Positions 12,477 through 24,000 of a stretch of 64,000 bases of DNA are shown here, in pieces (the stretch's first letter is position 1; each line of letters begins with the position of its first letter). The notes below the pieces were generated by a model that was not told where the DNA came from, searched no databases, and saw only the letters and a program-made list of their open reading frames with translations. Origin of the DNA: Brienomyrus brachyistius (Eukaryota; Chordata; Actinopteri; Osteoglossiformes; Mormyridae); the NCBI RefSeq assembly GCF_023856365.1, contig NC_064534.1, positions 12,854,536 to 12,918,535 of the forward strand. The letters run 5' to 3'. The translations under genes and the position numbers were made by a program.

Positions 12477-15027
12477 GTAACCCCACTGCCAGCTGTGCAC
12501 TGCGCCTGCTTCTGTGAAAAGGTCGTCATGCTGTGCTCCAAGGTTTCCCAGCTAAACGCTGGATTTTGGGAATGATTGTATGGATGAAAGTCCCATCTTA
12601 ATCTTGGGTGGGTGTGACTCCTATTCCCTGCTGTTTGTTTTTGCCCCATAGCTGCTACCTGTTTGTCAGGCCGCTGAGGTCTGGGAACGAGCCCCTTCCG
12701 CCACAGGGAAGTCGCTGAGTACAGTTGCCCAGGGGGTGGGGGGGGTTGTTGTTTTTTCCTTAATTTTCTGTACATACTTTTCCTCTGCCAAGCTTTAGTG
12801 CAGATGAAACAGGAAGATGGAAGTCGCGCTGGTGTGTATGAGAGGAAAGGGAAGGCAGCCCCCCCCATCCCCCCCCCCACTGCCAGAGGCTTCTCTGGAG
12901 ACGCCTTAATGCTCGGCATTTTGCCACCGGTTCACTGCCCATTTACGTTAAAAAAAACATTAAATAAAGAGGTGCTGGATTCGGATGTGGGTTTATTCTG
13001 GGCCTTAGCTAGGCATTCTGAACCTTCATGTACTGAGCCCTGCGGAGAGAACCTCACCATCAGCTGAGTATCAGCAAATGCCTGTCGGCCACGTGGCCTA
13101 ATAGGCTAATAGATCACGGCTGGAAGCTCCAGATGACCAGCATGGTGCATCCTTGTGATTCGTTGTCAGCCGCCAGAGGTGGATATCCACCTCCGTCAGC
13201 CGCTGCCGTTTTCGTCAAGACTGTACCAGAACGCGCTCGTCTTTCAGTTTTTCATTTCATGTTTTCATAGGAACAAAATTTGAATGTTTCTTTTTTTTTT
13301 TCCTCAAGCTGAGATGGGGGATGTCTAGTAATTAAAAGCAGTCGGAGGGTTAATTTTAGAAGGACTCATTTTGAATAGCAGTAGGTCTGTTTGTGGCTTC
13401 TTCGTGTTTTACATGCGTTTCAGCTGTGCCCTCTGTTCCCTTTGGGCTTTGCACAGATTGAGGTAGTAGCTGTCTGGCAGAGAGACTGCAGCGACTGTTT
13501 CTTATTGCAGCCTTTTTGGGGGTGGGACAAGCGAGGCATGCCCTGATTTGAGAAGGCATGTGCTATTGTGAGTCGCCATGGCAATATCTAATTGTCACTC
13601 GAACGGGCCAAGAGAGACCTTTTTGGTCTATCACTTTACGTTTGCCAATAGACTGTTTGTTTGTAAGCGGAGATCATTTAGCAAAGTTTCTCCATGTGAT
13701 CCTGTTTTTGTGGCATTTGTTGGACTCTGCCTTGTTAGTTTAGTCTTTTGTCCCACTTACTCTACAGTGGCTCGGTATTTGTTCCCTCAGTGTGGAATCT
13801 CTCCTGTGGTGAATGCAGCTCTTTAAGGCTCAAGCCGTTAGGACAAGGACAGGTCTGTCCTAATCAGTCAATCTTGTCTTGGCATATTAGGTATTGGAGC
13901 AGCTGTTGATCACATGTGAATGACTGATGAACTTTAGGTCATTGCCGTTTATGAGTTTTTCAATTCTTTAAATATTTATAATGGATTGGAAAATGGGGCG
14001 TTGATGTGAGTGCGACATATTGGATCAGTGTAACGGTGACAGCATATTGCGCCCGGAGATGCTTCTCTGGATGCGGTCAGGCAGGTTCGTGTTGTCCTTA
14101 AGTGGCTGTAACGTACCGCAGCCTGAGCTCCAGTTGTTGAAAAGTTTATCGGCTCTGTCGGAGCTCGAGACGAGAGCTGAAATAAATGAGAGGCTTGGTG
14201 CTTGCGGGAGACTGGTGCCCGCCTCGGGCGGAGGGTAAGAGCTGAGCCCTGACTGGCATCTTTGGAGTCCGTTAGGTCAACGAAGGCAGCAAAGCTGAGC
14301 TGACCGGCCTGTTCCCTGGGGACGTCATCATGGAGATCAACGGGGAGAGCACAGCGGAGATGCTCAACGTGGAGGCCCAGAACAAGATCAAGAACTCCAA
14401 GACACAGTTGCTGCTCCTGGTGAAAAGGTGAGCAGATGCAAAAGGTCCATCTGGAGGAGTCGTCGTGACTTGAGGCCCATAGATAGTAAGTGGATGAGAG
14501 AACCTTTGAGCCCAGTGCTCACCTTGAGGTTACTCACTGCTCTGCCTGCGTTCCTGTGGCATTCCTGCCCTGCCCTGCCCACTGGCACTCCCATATTTGT
14601 GCATATACTGGCATCTGGGGCTGCAACCTTTTTTTTTTTTTTTTTTCCTCTTTTCCTCTCCTCTCTACAAACAATCAACGCCTTGCATCAAACCCCCTCC
14701 CCCTCCCCAATAGGTCTCAGGTTCCAGGAAATGGTTCATTTTTGTTTCTGTCTAACGAGGGTTACTTTTTTTTTTTTTTTTCCCTCTTCTGTCACTGGAT
14801 GCCTTGTCACGCCACGTTGTTTGGGTCTCCCCGATTGATGCCGTCTGGGGTGGTCTCATGTAGGATTTATGTTCATGCATTGGTGTCACTGGCTCTGAGG
14901 CATGAGGTTTACATTGTAGGCTTTAATTGGCGGCTTCCATCTGCCGCTGAAATGCCATCCGCCGCTGCTGAGCTTGGATCAAACGGCTGAAATGTTTACC
15001 CTTGTCTCTCATTTTCTCTCTCACGCT

Positions 15028-15072
<45 letters not shown>

Positions 15073-18000
15073 ATGGCCCAGACCCATGCGAGTGGATTTT
15101 TCCCCGCTGACCTCATGTCTCTGCCATGGCCAGAAATAACACCCCAACCCTCCCTTCCTCAGACAGTGCTATTCTATCTCCTCTGGCAAATTTGACCAAT
15201 CAGGGCCTGAGTACCAATATGGGTGCCTCGTTGTGGTTGGAAGGTGCTGATCTCATCCCAGCCAGTGACCCGACACGAAGCAGACCCCCCGCAGACTCGT
15301 GACTTCAGATACCTCTAAGAACAAGTGTGCACAGCATGATAACTTGGCTAACCACACACACCTTGTTTCTGGTGGGTCATTACCGTGTTGGCTTCATGTT
15401 ACTCAGCTCCTTGCTCCGATGCACGTTCTGTGCAGGAGCTTATTGCTGCAGATGCCTCGGGCTGCCAAAGTCAGGAAGCCTCTCGCAGAGTGACCTCATT
15501 GTCATTGTCCATCTCTTAGTCACCCAGTGTAGGAGAATAATGCCTTTTTTTTTGCCAGTATTTTTCTAGATTTTTATCTGGCTGGGAATTCGATCTGTAC
15601 CACGCTCTGGAGGAAGGCATGGTTTTTGGGTGAAGGGGGAGTAGCTTCCACAATTCGATGTGGTGCCCCGTGTCTTTGATCAGTATCAGCAGGGAAGGTC
15701 CTGCTCATCCCATGTTTGCATCGGGCACAGGCTTCGTGGTTGGGTGACGTATTGACCACTGCCTGGCATGGTTAGAATTGTGGGGAAGGGGATCGCAGAA
15801 GCGGTGTTTCACTCTAGGGCAGGGCTCTTCAAATCCGGACCTCGATTCCAAATCCAGGCCGTGTTTTCAGTTCTAGGTACTTACACTGAACAAAAATATA
15901 AACGCAACACTTTTGTTTTTGCTCCCATTTTTCATGAGATGGACTTAAAGATCTACAATTCATTCCAGATACACAATATTACCATTTCTCTCAAACATTT
16001 CTCACAAATCAGTCTAAATGTGTGATAGTGAGCACTTCTGCTTTGCTGAGATAATCCATCCCACCTCACAGGTGTGCCACATCAAGATGCTGATCTGACA
16101 TCATGGGTAGTGCACAGGTGTACCTTATACTGCCCACAATAAAAGGCCACCCTGGAATGTGCAGTTTTGTCTCACAGCAAAATGCCACAGATGCCACAAG
16201 CATTGAGGGAGCGTGCAATTGGCATGCGGACAGCAGGAATGTCAACCAGATCTGTTGCTCGTGCATTGAATGTTCATTTCTCAACCATAAGCCGTCTCCA
16301 AAGGCGTTTCAGAGAATATGGCAGTACATCCAACCGGCCTCACAACCGCAGACCACGTGTAACCACACCAGCCCAGGACCTCCACATCCAGCAGGTTCAC
16401 CTCCAAGATCGTCTGAGACCAGCCACTCAGACAGATAATGCACGGCCCCATGTTGCAAGGATCTGTACACAGTTCTTGGAAGCTGAAAATGTCCCAGTTC
16501 TTGCATGGCCAGCATACTCACCGGACATGTCACCCGTTGAGCATGTTTGGGATGTGCTTGACCGGCGTATACGACAGCGTGTACCAGTTCCCACTAATAT
16601 CCAACAACTTCGCACAGCCATTGAAGAGGAGTGGACCAACATTCCACAGGCCACAATTGACAATCTGATAAACTCTATGCGAAGAAGATGTGTTGCATTG
16701 CATGAGGCAAATGGTGGTCACACCAGATACTGACCGGTTCTGAGTCCCCAGACCCCCAATAAAGCAAAAAACTGCACATTCCAGGGTGGCCTTTTATTGT
16801 GGGCAGTATAAGGTACACCTGTGCACTACCCATGATGTCAGATCAGCATCTTGATGTGGCACACCTGTGAGGTGGGATGGATTATCTCAGCAAAGCAGAA
16901 GTGCTCACTATCACACATTTAGACTGATTTGTGAGAAATGTTTGAGAGAAATGGTAATATTGTGTATCTGGAATGAATTGTAGGTCTTTAAGTCCATCTC
17001 ATGAAAAATGGGAGCAGAAACAAGAGTGTTGCGTTTATATTTTTGTTCAGTATAGTTCAATAATTACTGATTCTGATTGGGCAGAGGCTTCACGCCTGGA
17101 TCACAGGTAAAAGGCTGGAAAGTCAGCGGTGCCCTGGACCTTGATAGCCCTGCTCTGGGATGTGAACCCAATTAATTTGAGTTAGTCAATGCATCCAGCT
17201 GGGTCACGATATTGTTGGGGAGCTGGTGAAAGCATGCCTGAAACGATGATCACCATGTGCTCCTGTGGCAATAGGGTCAATTGTGTAATCAGAAGGCTTG
17301 AGGGAACGTTTTATGGTCCCCTTTGTCAGCTTTCATTGTCCAGTAAGTCAGGATGTCCAAACGGTGATGGGTTTGATTATGCCAACATGAAGAAGCTGCA
17401 TGAACAGCATCGGACTGAAACCCTTAACGACTCATTTTATAACCGTCTGAGAAAATTCAGGGATTAATTTTCATCTAAGAAACAGAAATCTGTATATACA
17501 CAGTGAGGATGAGGAGGTGTCTGGTAGGTGCCCCGTTTCACTGCTCCTCATAGAACACATGTAGGTTTCAGTCCAGCCAAAGCGTGGGGTGTGGTATGGC
17601 GGGCAGGGGGGGGACTGCAGACAGATTGTAAATTGCATACTTGACAGCAATCAGTTCCATACCTGGGATTTCTGCATGACTGAGCTTGAGGCAAACAGAT
17701 TTGTGCTGCACCACCCTAACTCCCCACGTCTTCCCAGGGTCAACACGGGCTGCCTCTTCTCATACCCCAAGTGCTTTCACTTACAAGACGGTGGACATTT
17801 TAAATCATCTCGCTGTTTCAGTTCATTTATTTATTTTTTTTAAGTTTGCCATGAAAAGGACTTTCAGGGACAGGCTATATTGGTGTGCTTCAGTGGTCTG
17901 AGTGTTTCTTCCACTGAAACTGTAACCACAGCCGCGGAAGACCAGATGTGCCCTGTAATGTCACCCACGGCCCCCGAGACTGTCATCCATCCCTTTAAGC

Positions 18001-21000
18001 GGGCAGCCCAGCCCGCCTCCTCCATCCTGCACTGTTATTGCCGGCTCTGCCCGATTCCTTCTCTGGCATTTGTTTTCCCCAAAGTTTTTTGTGTTTGCTG
18101 TCCTTGTTACTATCCACTTCTGCTTTGGCGACGGGTGGCCGCGAGTTTTGGGGCTTCACGCGCGATTTACAGTCGGCGCCCGTGGCCGTCCTGCAGGCCT
18201 CATTAGTAGCCGCTGCCGTTTTGCAGCAGTCTGGGGGGGGGGGGGGGAGAATCCCGCCTCCGTTTTTACGGCTTCTGCTGGGGGCGCCTGCTTACAATGT
18301 GTTTTTTAAAGCCCCACTGTGCTCGGTGCTTCGCTGTAACTGTCCCCCAACTCTTTGCCTTTCCAAAGTGTTTATTTCAGCGCTCAAGCTCTCCCTGCAC
18401 ATTCAGCTCCCGGAACAACACAACAAAGGTCAAGTGACTCCTTGAGACTGGTTGGGGTTTTTTTTTGTTTGTTTTGGAGGGAGAGGAGAGGAGAGGTATC
18501 TGAGTTTGAGATGGATGATGCTCCTTTTGTTTGGAGATCTAGATGAAGCCGCTGGTACTCCAGCGTTTCAGATAAGTGTCCATCGGCTCTCAGAAGGTGA
18601 CATGATATCTACTCTCTCGTGGTCCATCACACAGCTGTAGGGCTGCCCTGCATCTCCAAGTCTGTCCTTAAGTGGACCATCCCTGGAGCAAAATTTTGGC
18701 ATTTTGTATGCCTTTTTTTTTTTTTTAAACCCCCCTACCCTATATCTGAGTCTTCCTTTCTTGCCAGGCCAGAACCTCCGAGCCCTGGACAGACAAACGG
18801 GATCAGCTCGCCCGAACAGCTCACAGGACGCTTCCAGGTCAGTTACAGCGCATCAGTTACTGCCGCCATGCAAGAGTTGCCGGTTCGCCCGCATTCTGGA
18901 ACTTCTTGTACTGTGACTATTTATTTAGCAGATACTTTCGTCCAGTGTGACATACAAGCATGGTAGTACATCACACAGCATATGGCTGTCAAGGAGCCAA
19001 CATAGATACAACAGCTGCTAGGCTGCACTTCCAGTCAGTGACCAGTATAGGGTGTGGTATTTATGGGAACAAGAGTTGTACACCGTTTCGTATAACTTAT
19101 TATCAAAAGGTCATTGGCATAAATAACACCAAGAAAATCTAGAAAGGAAATGTGCAAAGACGAAGAGAACCGTCAGTAGCAGGACCAGAGAGAGCTCAGA
19201 AGGGTGAGGATGATGGCGGGTTGAGGTGCAGCTGAGAGTGGCTGTTGATCTTATTGTGATTCAGTCTGGAATATGGGTGACGCTCGTCATCTGAAGCATT
19301 TGCGAGTGGCTGTGCGGCACCGTCGTGGGGGGAGTCTTACTGTTAATTTTCTAAGGGAGAATGGCGGAAAGAGCAGGACTCCTGTGCTTGTTTGGATGAC
19401 GAACTCCAGCCTGACATGCTGCTGAGGATCAAAGTTGTGTTTTCAGTAACATCCATCTAAATTTAAGTCTTCATGCTAATAATGTCTCCTACATTTTGTT
19501 TGGTCAAACGTCTAGGGTATGCCGTGCTGTACAGGATGTTTTGAAACTGGGAAAATAAGAGAAAATATACCAGTCGCTATGGTGTTTTCCCAGTATATAC
19601 CGCAGATGTACTTGGTGCTCATGGGGTGTATCGCTTTACTGCACCCTCTTCCTAGGGTTATAATGTGTTTTTTGGTTACCATAGTGCTTATATGCGTCAG
19701 AAAAGCATGAATCCGCAAACTTAGTTCCATGTGACTGTTTGGTTCAGGCGGTAATTTTAGATACTCATCTGTTTGTAAAAATCACACCTGTCCATTCTAT
19801 AGAACAGGGTTCTCCAATTCTGGTACTGGAGGTCCGGTTTGCAGTCTTCCCTGCTGAAACACCATTATTCAGCTCCCCACCCAGGTTTAGTATGTATGTT
19901 AAAGCAGGGAAATCTGCAAACTGTGTTACAGGCTGGCCCCCCAGGACCAGAATTGGGGAAACCCTACTATAGAAACTTGCCAGTTGGACTTCAAAGCGAT
20001 TTCCCAGTGATTATATGTTTAGCATAAGGCTCGTACATGATGGATTGAGGTATGATCTATCGGATTGCTTGGTCCTTCCATACATTTGCCTATTACTTGT
20101 CCCAATGACACATGGTTTGCGTTTCATGACAAGGTTCCTGGTTTTTTATGATCATTAGCAGGCAAGTGGAGGTGAGAACATTCGGGTATGATTGTCTTTT
20201 CATTTCTGTGACTATCAGCGTTCAGCCGTGTGACAGAACATGATGTCTCAGCAGGCTTTTGTGTGCTGCTGATGTAACGCAATTCCTATCGAACCTCCCT
20301 GGGGTGTGAATGGTGACATCTAATACACAGCAGCAGTAACTAGAAGCTTAGGCTCTCTGGGGGGGGCACAAATGAACAGCCTTTTTGTCATATTCACGTT
20401 CACAATCTGTATTCACACTTTTGTTTGAATAAACATCCGTTGCACATCTGACTGAAATTGTATCAATTTCCCATGTCACGCCCTGACACAAAGTCCAGCA
20501 ATCTTGTGAATATTTTTACATCATAAAATGCAAACGAGCTCTTTCCTGTGATTGGATACTTTTTCCCCCTACATTGAGTTTCTGTCCTTGCTATTCAGGA
20601 GGTACTGCATGTGAGTCGAGATGAAAACCAGAACTACAGAGAGTACTCCATCCCCAGCCCAGCCTCTCTGTCCCCGGGCCCCTACTCTCCAGAGCCTCCC
20701 TTGAGTCCTGATCGAAAGGTGGAAAAACGTTTGTCTTCCAGCACTCAGAGGTACAGCCTTATTATCATAGGTCACATGCTCTCAAGGGCTTAGAGAATTT
20801 AATATTGAGTTGGGGAAACAGCTTAATTTTTTATATATATAGATTTTTTTTTTTTTTTTTTTTGTGGGGGAAACGATTGAAGCCAAATTTTAAATATTGA
20901 GGGGGTACACGTCCCCCCCCCCCTGCCTTCTGTTTCCTATGCTCCTGTCATATGCTTGGAATAAATGTCAAGTCAGTCTTCTGTGCAACTTTAAAATAAG

Positions 21001-24000
21001 GCTTTTAGTCATGTTCCACGCACGCCTGCTTTTTGATGGGCCGCTGGTGTGGGGGAGCATGAATACGGTCCAAATGCAGAGGTCCGTGTTCAAGTTTCCG
21101 CATCTGTTGTGGATGTGAATCAGGAGGCAAATGGAGCCGTTTTGTTTGGGGAATTAAAAAGGACGAGGTGGGTGGCACCGTGTCGGCAGCCAGGGTTTGC
21201 TGGGCGGATAGGAGGCGATGAGGCGCGTCAGCCATCGCGGCGGGGGCAGCTCTGCGGACTCGGGGCGGTCAGTGGACACCCGAGCGGAAAGCGAAGCCCT
21301 GGATCCGTGGGCCGAACAAAGGACGTGCAAAGGAGAGTGCATTCTTCCTTTTATGTGCAGCCACAAAGGCGTGGGGCGTGCTGTCCGCTGCGCGCTATTC
21401 CCCTGGGTCCGGGATTTGGGCCGCGCTTCGCTGCCGATGGATCGGGCCGCCGTTTGGGACGGCCCGACTCCCAGGCCCTGCTTGCACTCAACTGTCCAAA
21501 TAAAGACATAACCGTGGAGAACACGGGTGCATTCCAGACATTGTATTTGATTCATTTATATTTTCATTAAGTGTTTTCCTTTGGGTTAAAGTGCGGCCCT
21601 TTTGGGTTTTGGTGTAGGAATGGGCCGGCAAGCGGCAGCAGATGTACTGCAGCCTTTCTGTGCCAGCGGAGGTCATGCTGAGAGGCACCCGAATAAAGGG
21701 TCACGAGGGTATTGGAATGTGAGTGTGGTTATTGTAGCTGGGCTGCGGCTAGAGTTGGTGGAGCACGGTCTGAACGACAGCATCCGAAAAATCGATAGTC
21801 AGCCTGGCTACGGCCGCTGGATGGGTAAAGCAGTGGAACGGGGAAACGTGTCACACAGCTTGGTGTCTCCCTCAGCTCGGGTGTATGTTTGGGTATGGAT
21901 GGCGGGGATATGTTCCTACTGATATTGTACAAGTACCGTGGGGGGATGGCGGGGCATTCGGGACTGATTTGGTCCCTACCAGAGGTGGACATTTCAGGTC
22001 CAGAAAGTAGGAAACGCCAAGATTTTGTTTCAACCATCCAGCTGAGTGACTGTGACTCTATACTCAACTGGTTGGTTGGAAACAAAGGCTTTGTCTAGAT
22101 CAGTGGTTGTCAAACTCGGTCCTTGAGCCCCACTGCCCTCCTTGTTTTCCTGCTATCCCTGCCCCACACACAAGTCCCAGCTGTCTTTCAGCTTCTGATT
22201 GACTGAACACACCTGATCCAGTGTTGAGACCAAACCTGCTCCCTTTTCTCTCAGCCACCAGCTGCGTCCATGGTCCCCCGTGGAGAAGAACTCCAGCCAT
22301 CGCCTGTCCAGACCCTACTCTCAGGTAAATCTTCATCGGATCCTTCTACGCTGAGAATGTGGATGTGCCGTCCGTGAGATCTGCAGTTGCAGTCCTCTAG
22401 CTGCACGGGAGACCCGCAGTCATCACTTGTGTGCTTGTGTTTTTAACGAAAGAGCTGTTCAGGGTTGTTAAATGGTTCGAGGAAACTTCAAAGCAGGCAA
22501 TGCGTGTAAACTCAGTCATTGAAGCTTTAAGTCATAGTGGGTTTGGTTCCTGTGTGACATTAACATGGAATGTGACCAGGGACTGATTTGTCAGCAAAAC
22601 AAATCTTCCATTACAGTCGTTTGGAAGATGGAGGTAAAAACGACCTTTTAGGTGGATCAAAAGGTTTCATTCTAATTACCCTCTGCGTCTCTTGCAAACT
22701 TAAATTGGCTTATGGAGGCCCTGGGTAGCTGGTTGATTTTTGCATGGGTTTCCTGAGTTTGTTTATTATTCCACTGGTGACAAAGAGGGTAAAGGAACAG
22801 AGGGTCCTGATGAAGCTGAAGGAGAAAACGCCATGGGAAAGTTCATCCAGAGATATTTCGGCTATGTGGACTCCATGACTTTGGAGCTCTGGTCGGACAG
22901 AAGAGACATGGGATTTGACAGGACAGGAAAAAACATACAGATCTTAACTTGGGGGAACAGCCATGGAATTTCAGGAATTTTCTGAGTGGTGTGGAGGTTG
23001 AATTCACTTGTTAGAAATGGCAGCTCTATGATTCTTGAGATAAAATTCCTAAGTGGTATGATCTGAAGATGTTTGTGTTTACTTGTAACTTTTAGACAGT
23101 CATGCTGGTGACATTGGACCTGGAAATAGTCAAGGCTGATGCTTAGGTGCACGAGAACTCTGTGCTCCTGGGGAGCCTCTTGGTGAAGCACCATTATTGG
23201 CTTGTGGTAGAAGAACTGGTCTGCTACTTTCACTGAAGTTGCCTGAAAGATGATGCCCTCTACGCAAAGGCTGAGCACAGATGCACCTAAAAAGACAATG
23301 GTGGTCATTCCTGCCCATGAACTCATGACTTCAATTCTTCACAATATGAATTTTTTTTGTGGTTTCATGGTTTCAAGATGGGAACATTGTGATCAGTATT
23401 GTTTGTTTGTTTGTTTGACAAATTAGGACTAAAACAAAGAGATTACAATAGTTTTTTTTTTTCCCCCGCATAAATCAAGAATGATTTATAATTTTATAAT
23501 TGGCAAATATTTTAAATAGTCAATTTTAAATATTTGGCAATTTATACATTTCAAAATTATTCTTCTGTAAAACTTACTATAGAAAGGCTAAGTAATACCA
23601 GTGGTTGTATATAAATCCCTTTATACAAGGAAGGCTGTATGATTACTTATCGTCCGTTGGTTTGCTGAGCTGAGGATTTCAGGGCGGGTGGTGAGAATGG
23701 CCTGATGCACGGTCACGTCAGCATGTGGATCCACAATGTAGACCCCCGTTTCCCAATTCATGTTTTTGCTCCCTCCCAGACAACTGAGGGAGCAAAAATG
23801 TGGACTGTCTGGCAGGGTGCTCGGAGGGAGCAAAAATTGTGGACCAACTGTGGCTCCCTGAGGACCATATTGGGAAATGCTGCTGTACACACTCGCAGGC
23901 CAGAAGTCAGAGTACTTTTCTGTCTAAAACCAGTGCTAATGACAGGAGGCAAAACAGAGAGGCTGGGTATTGTTCTAAGAGATTATTTGGTTACACAACA

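Larger units (their letters stand above)
15884..17052 (+). mobile_element. Tc1/mariner element, internally deleted, 1169 bp
   Basis: The element is flanked by TA on both sides (15882-15883 and 17053-17054), the Tc1/mariner target duplication. It has 285-bp terminal inverted repeats at 15884-16168 and 16768-17052, with about four C/T differences between them by eye, all within the outer ~75 bases. Between them lies a shortened transposase frame (16182-16733) followed by AATAAA at 16758-16763. The outer sequence (CTGAACAAAAATATAAACGC) is widespread in fish genomes. Probably non-autonomous and fairly recent. Confidence 0.95.
15820..17152. mobile_element. hAT-type MITE split by a Tc1 element
   Basis: Outer ends are inverted: CAGGGCTCTTCAAATCCGGA at the left, and the right end read in reverse begins CAGGGCTATCAAGGTCC. 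Flanks CTCTAGGG (15812-15819) and CTCTGGGA (17153-17160) fit an eroded 8-bp target duplication, typical of hAT. Removing the Tc1 element (15884-17052) and one TA leaves a MITE of about 160 bp, similar in size to the one at 19805-19966. Confidence 0.7.
14428..18767 (+). other. pdlim2: pdlim2 intron 3
   Basis: 4.3 kb containing two T-runs (14630-14646, 14767-14780), a (GT)20 repeat (15031-15070), the nested MITE/Tc1 insertion (15820-17152), a G-run at 18233-18247 and a small GC-rich patch near 18120-18200. No exon seen. Confidence 0.6.
20751..22254 (+). other. pdlim2: pdlim2 intron 5
   Basis: Contains a T-run (20846-20863), a C-run (20914-20924), a CpG-rich patch (about 21160-21490) and half a MITE (22101 to about 22227) just upstream of the next exon. 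Confidence 0.55.

Noticed and set aside
12290..12919. 209-codon minus-strand open frame
   Set aside because: It lies antisense to pdlim2 exon 2 and adjoining intron. Openness follows from codon structure of the true exon and C/G-runs.
21049..21570. 173-codon plus-strand frame in the CpG-rich patch
   Set aside because: Several frames on both strands are open here, as expected from high GC; Arg/Gly/Pro-rich with no domain.
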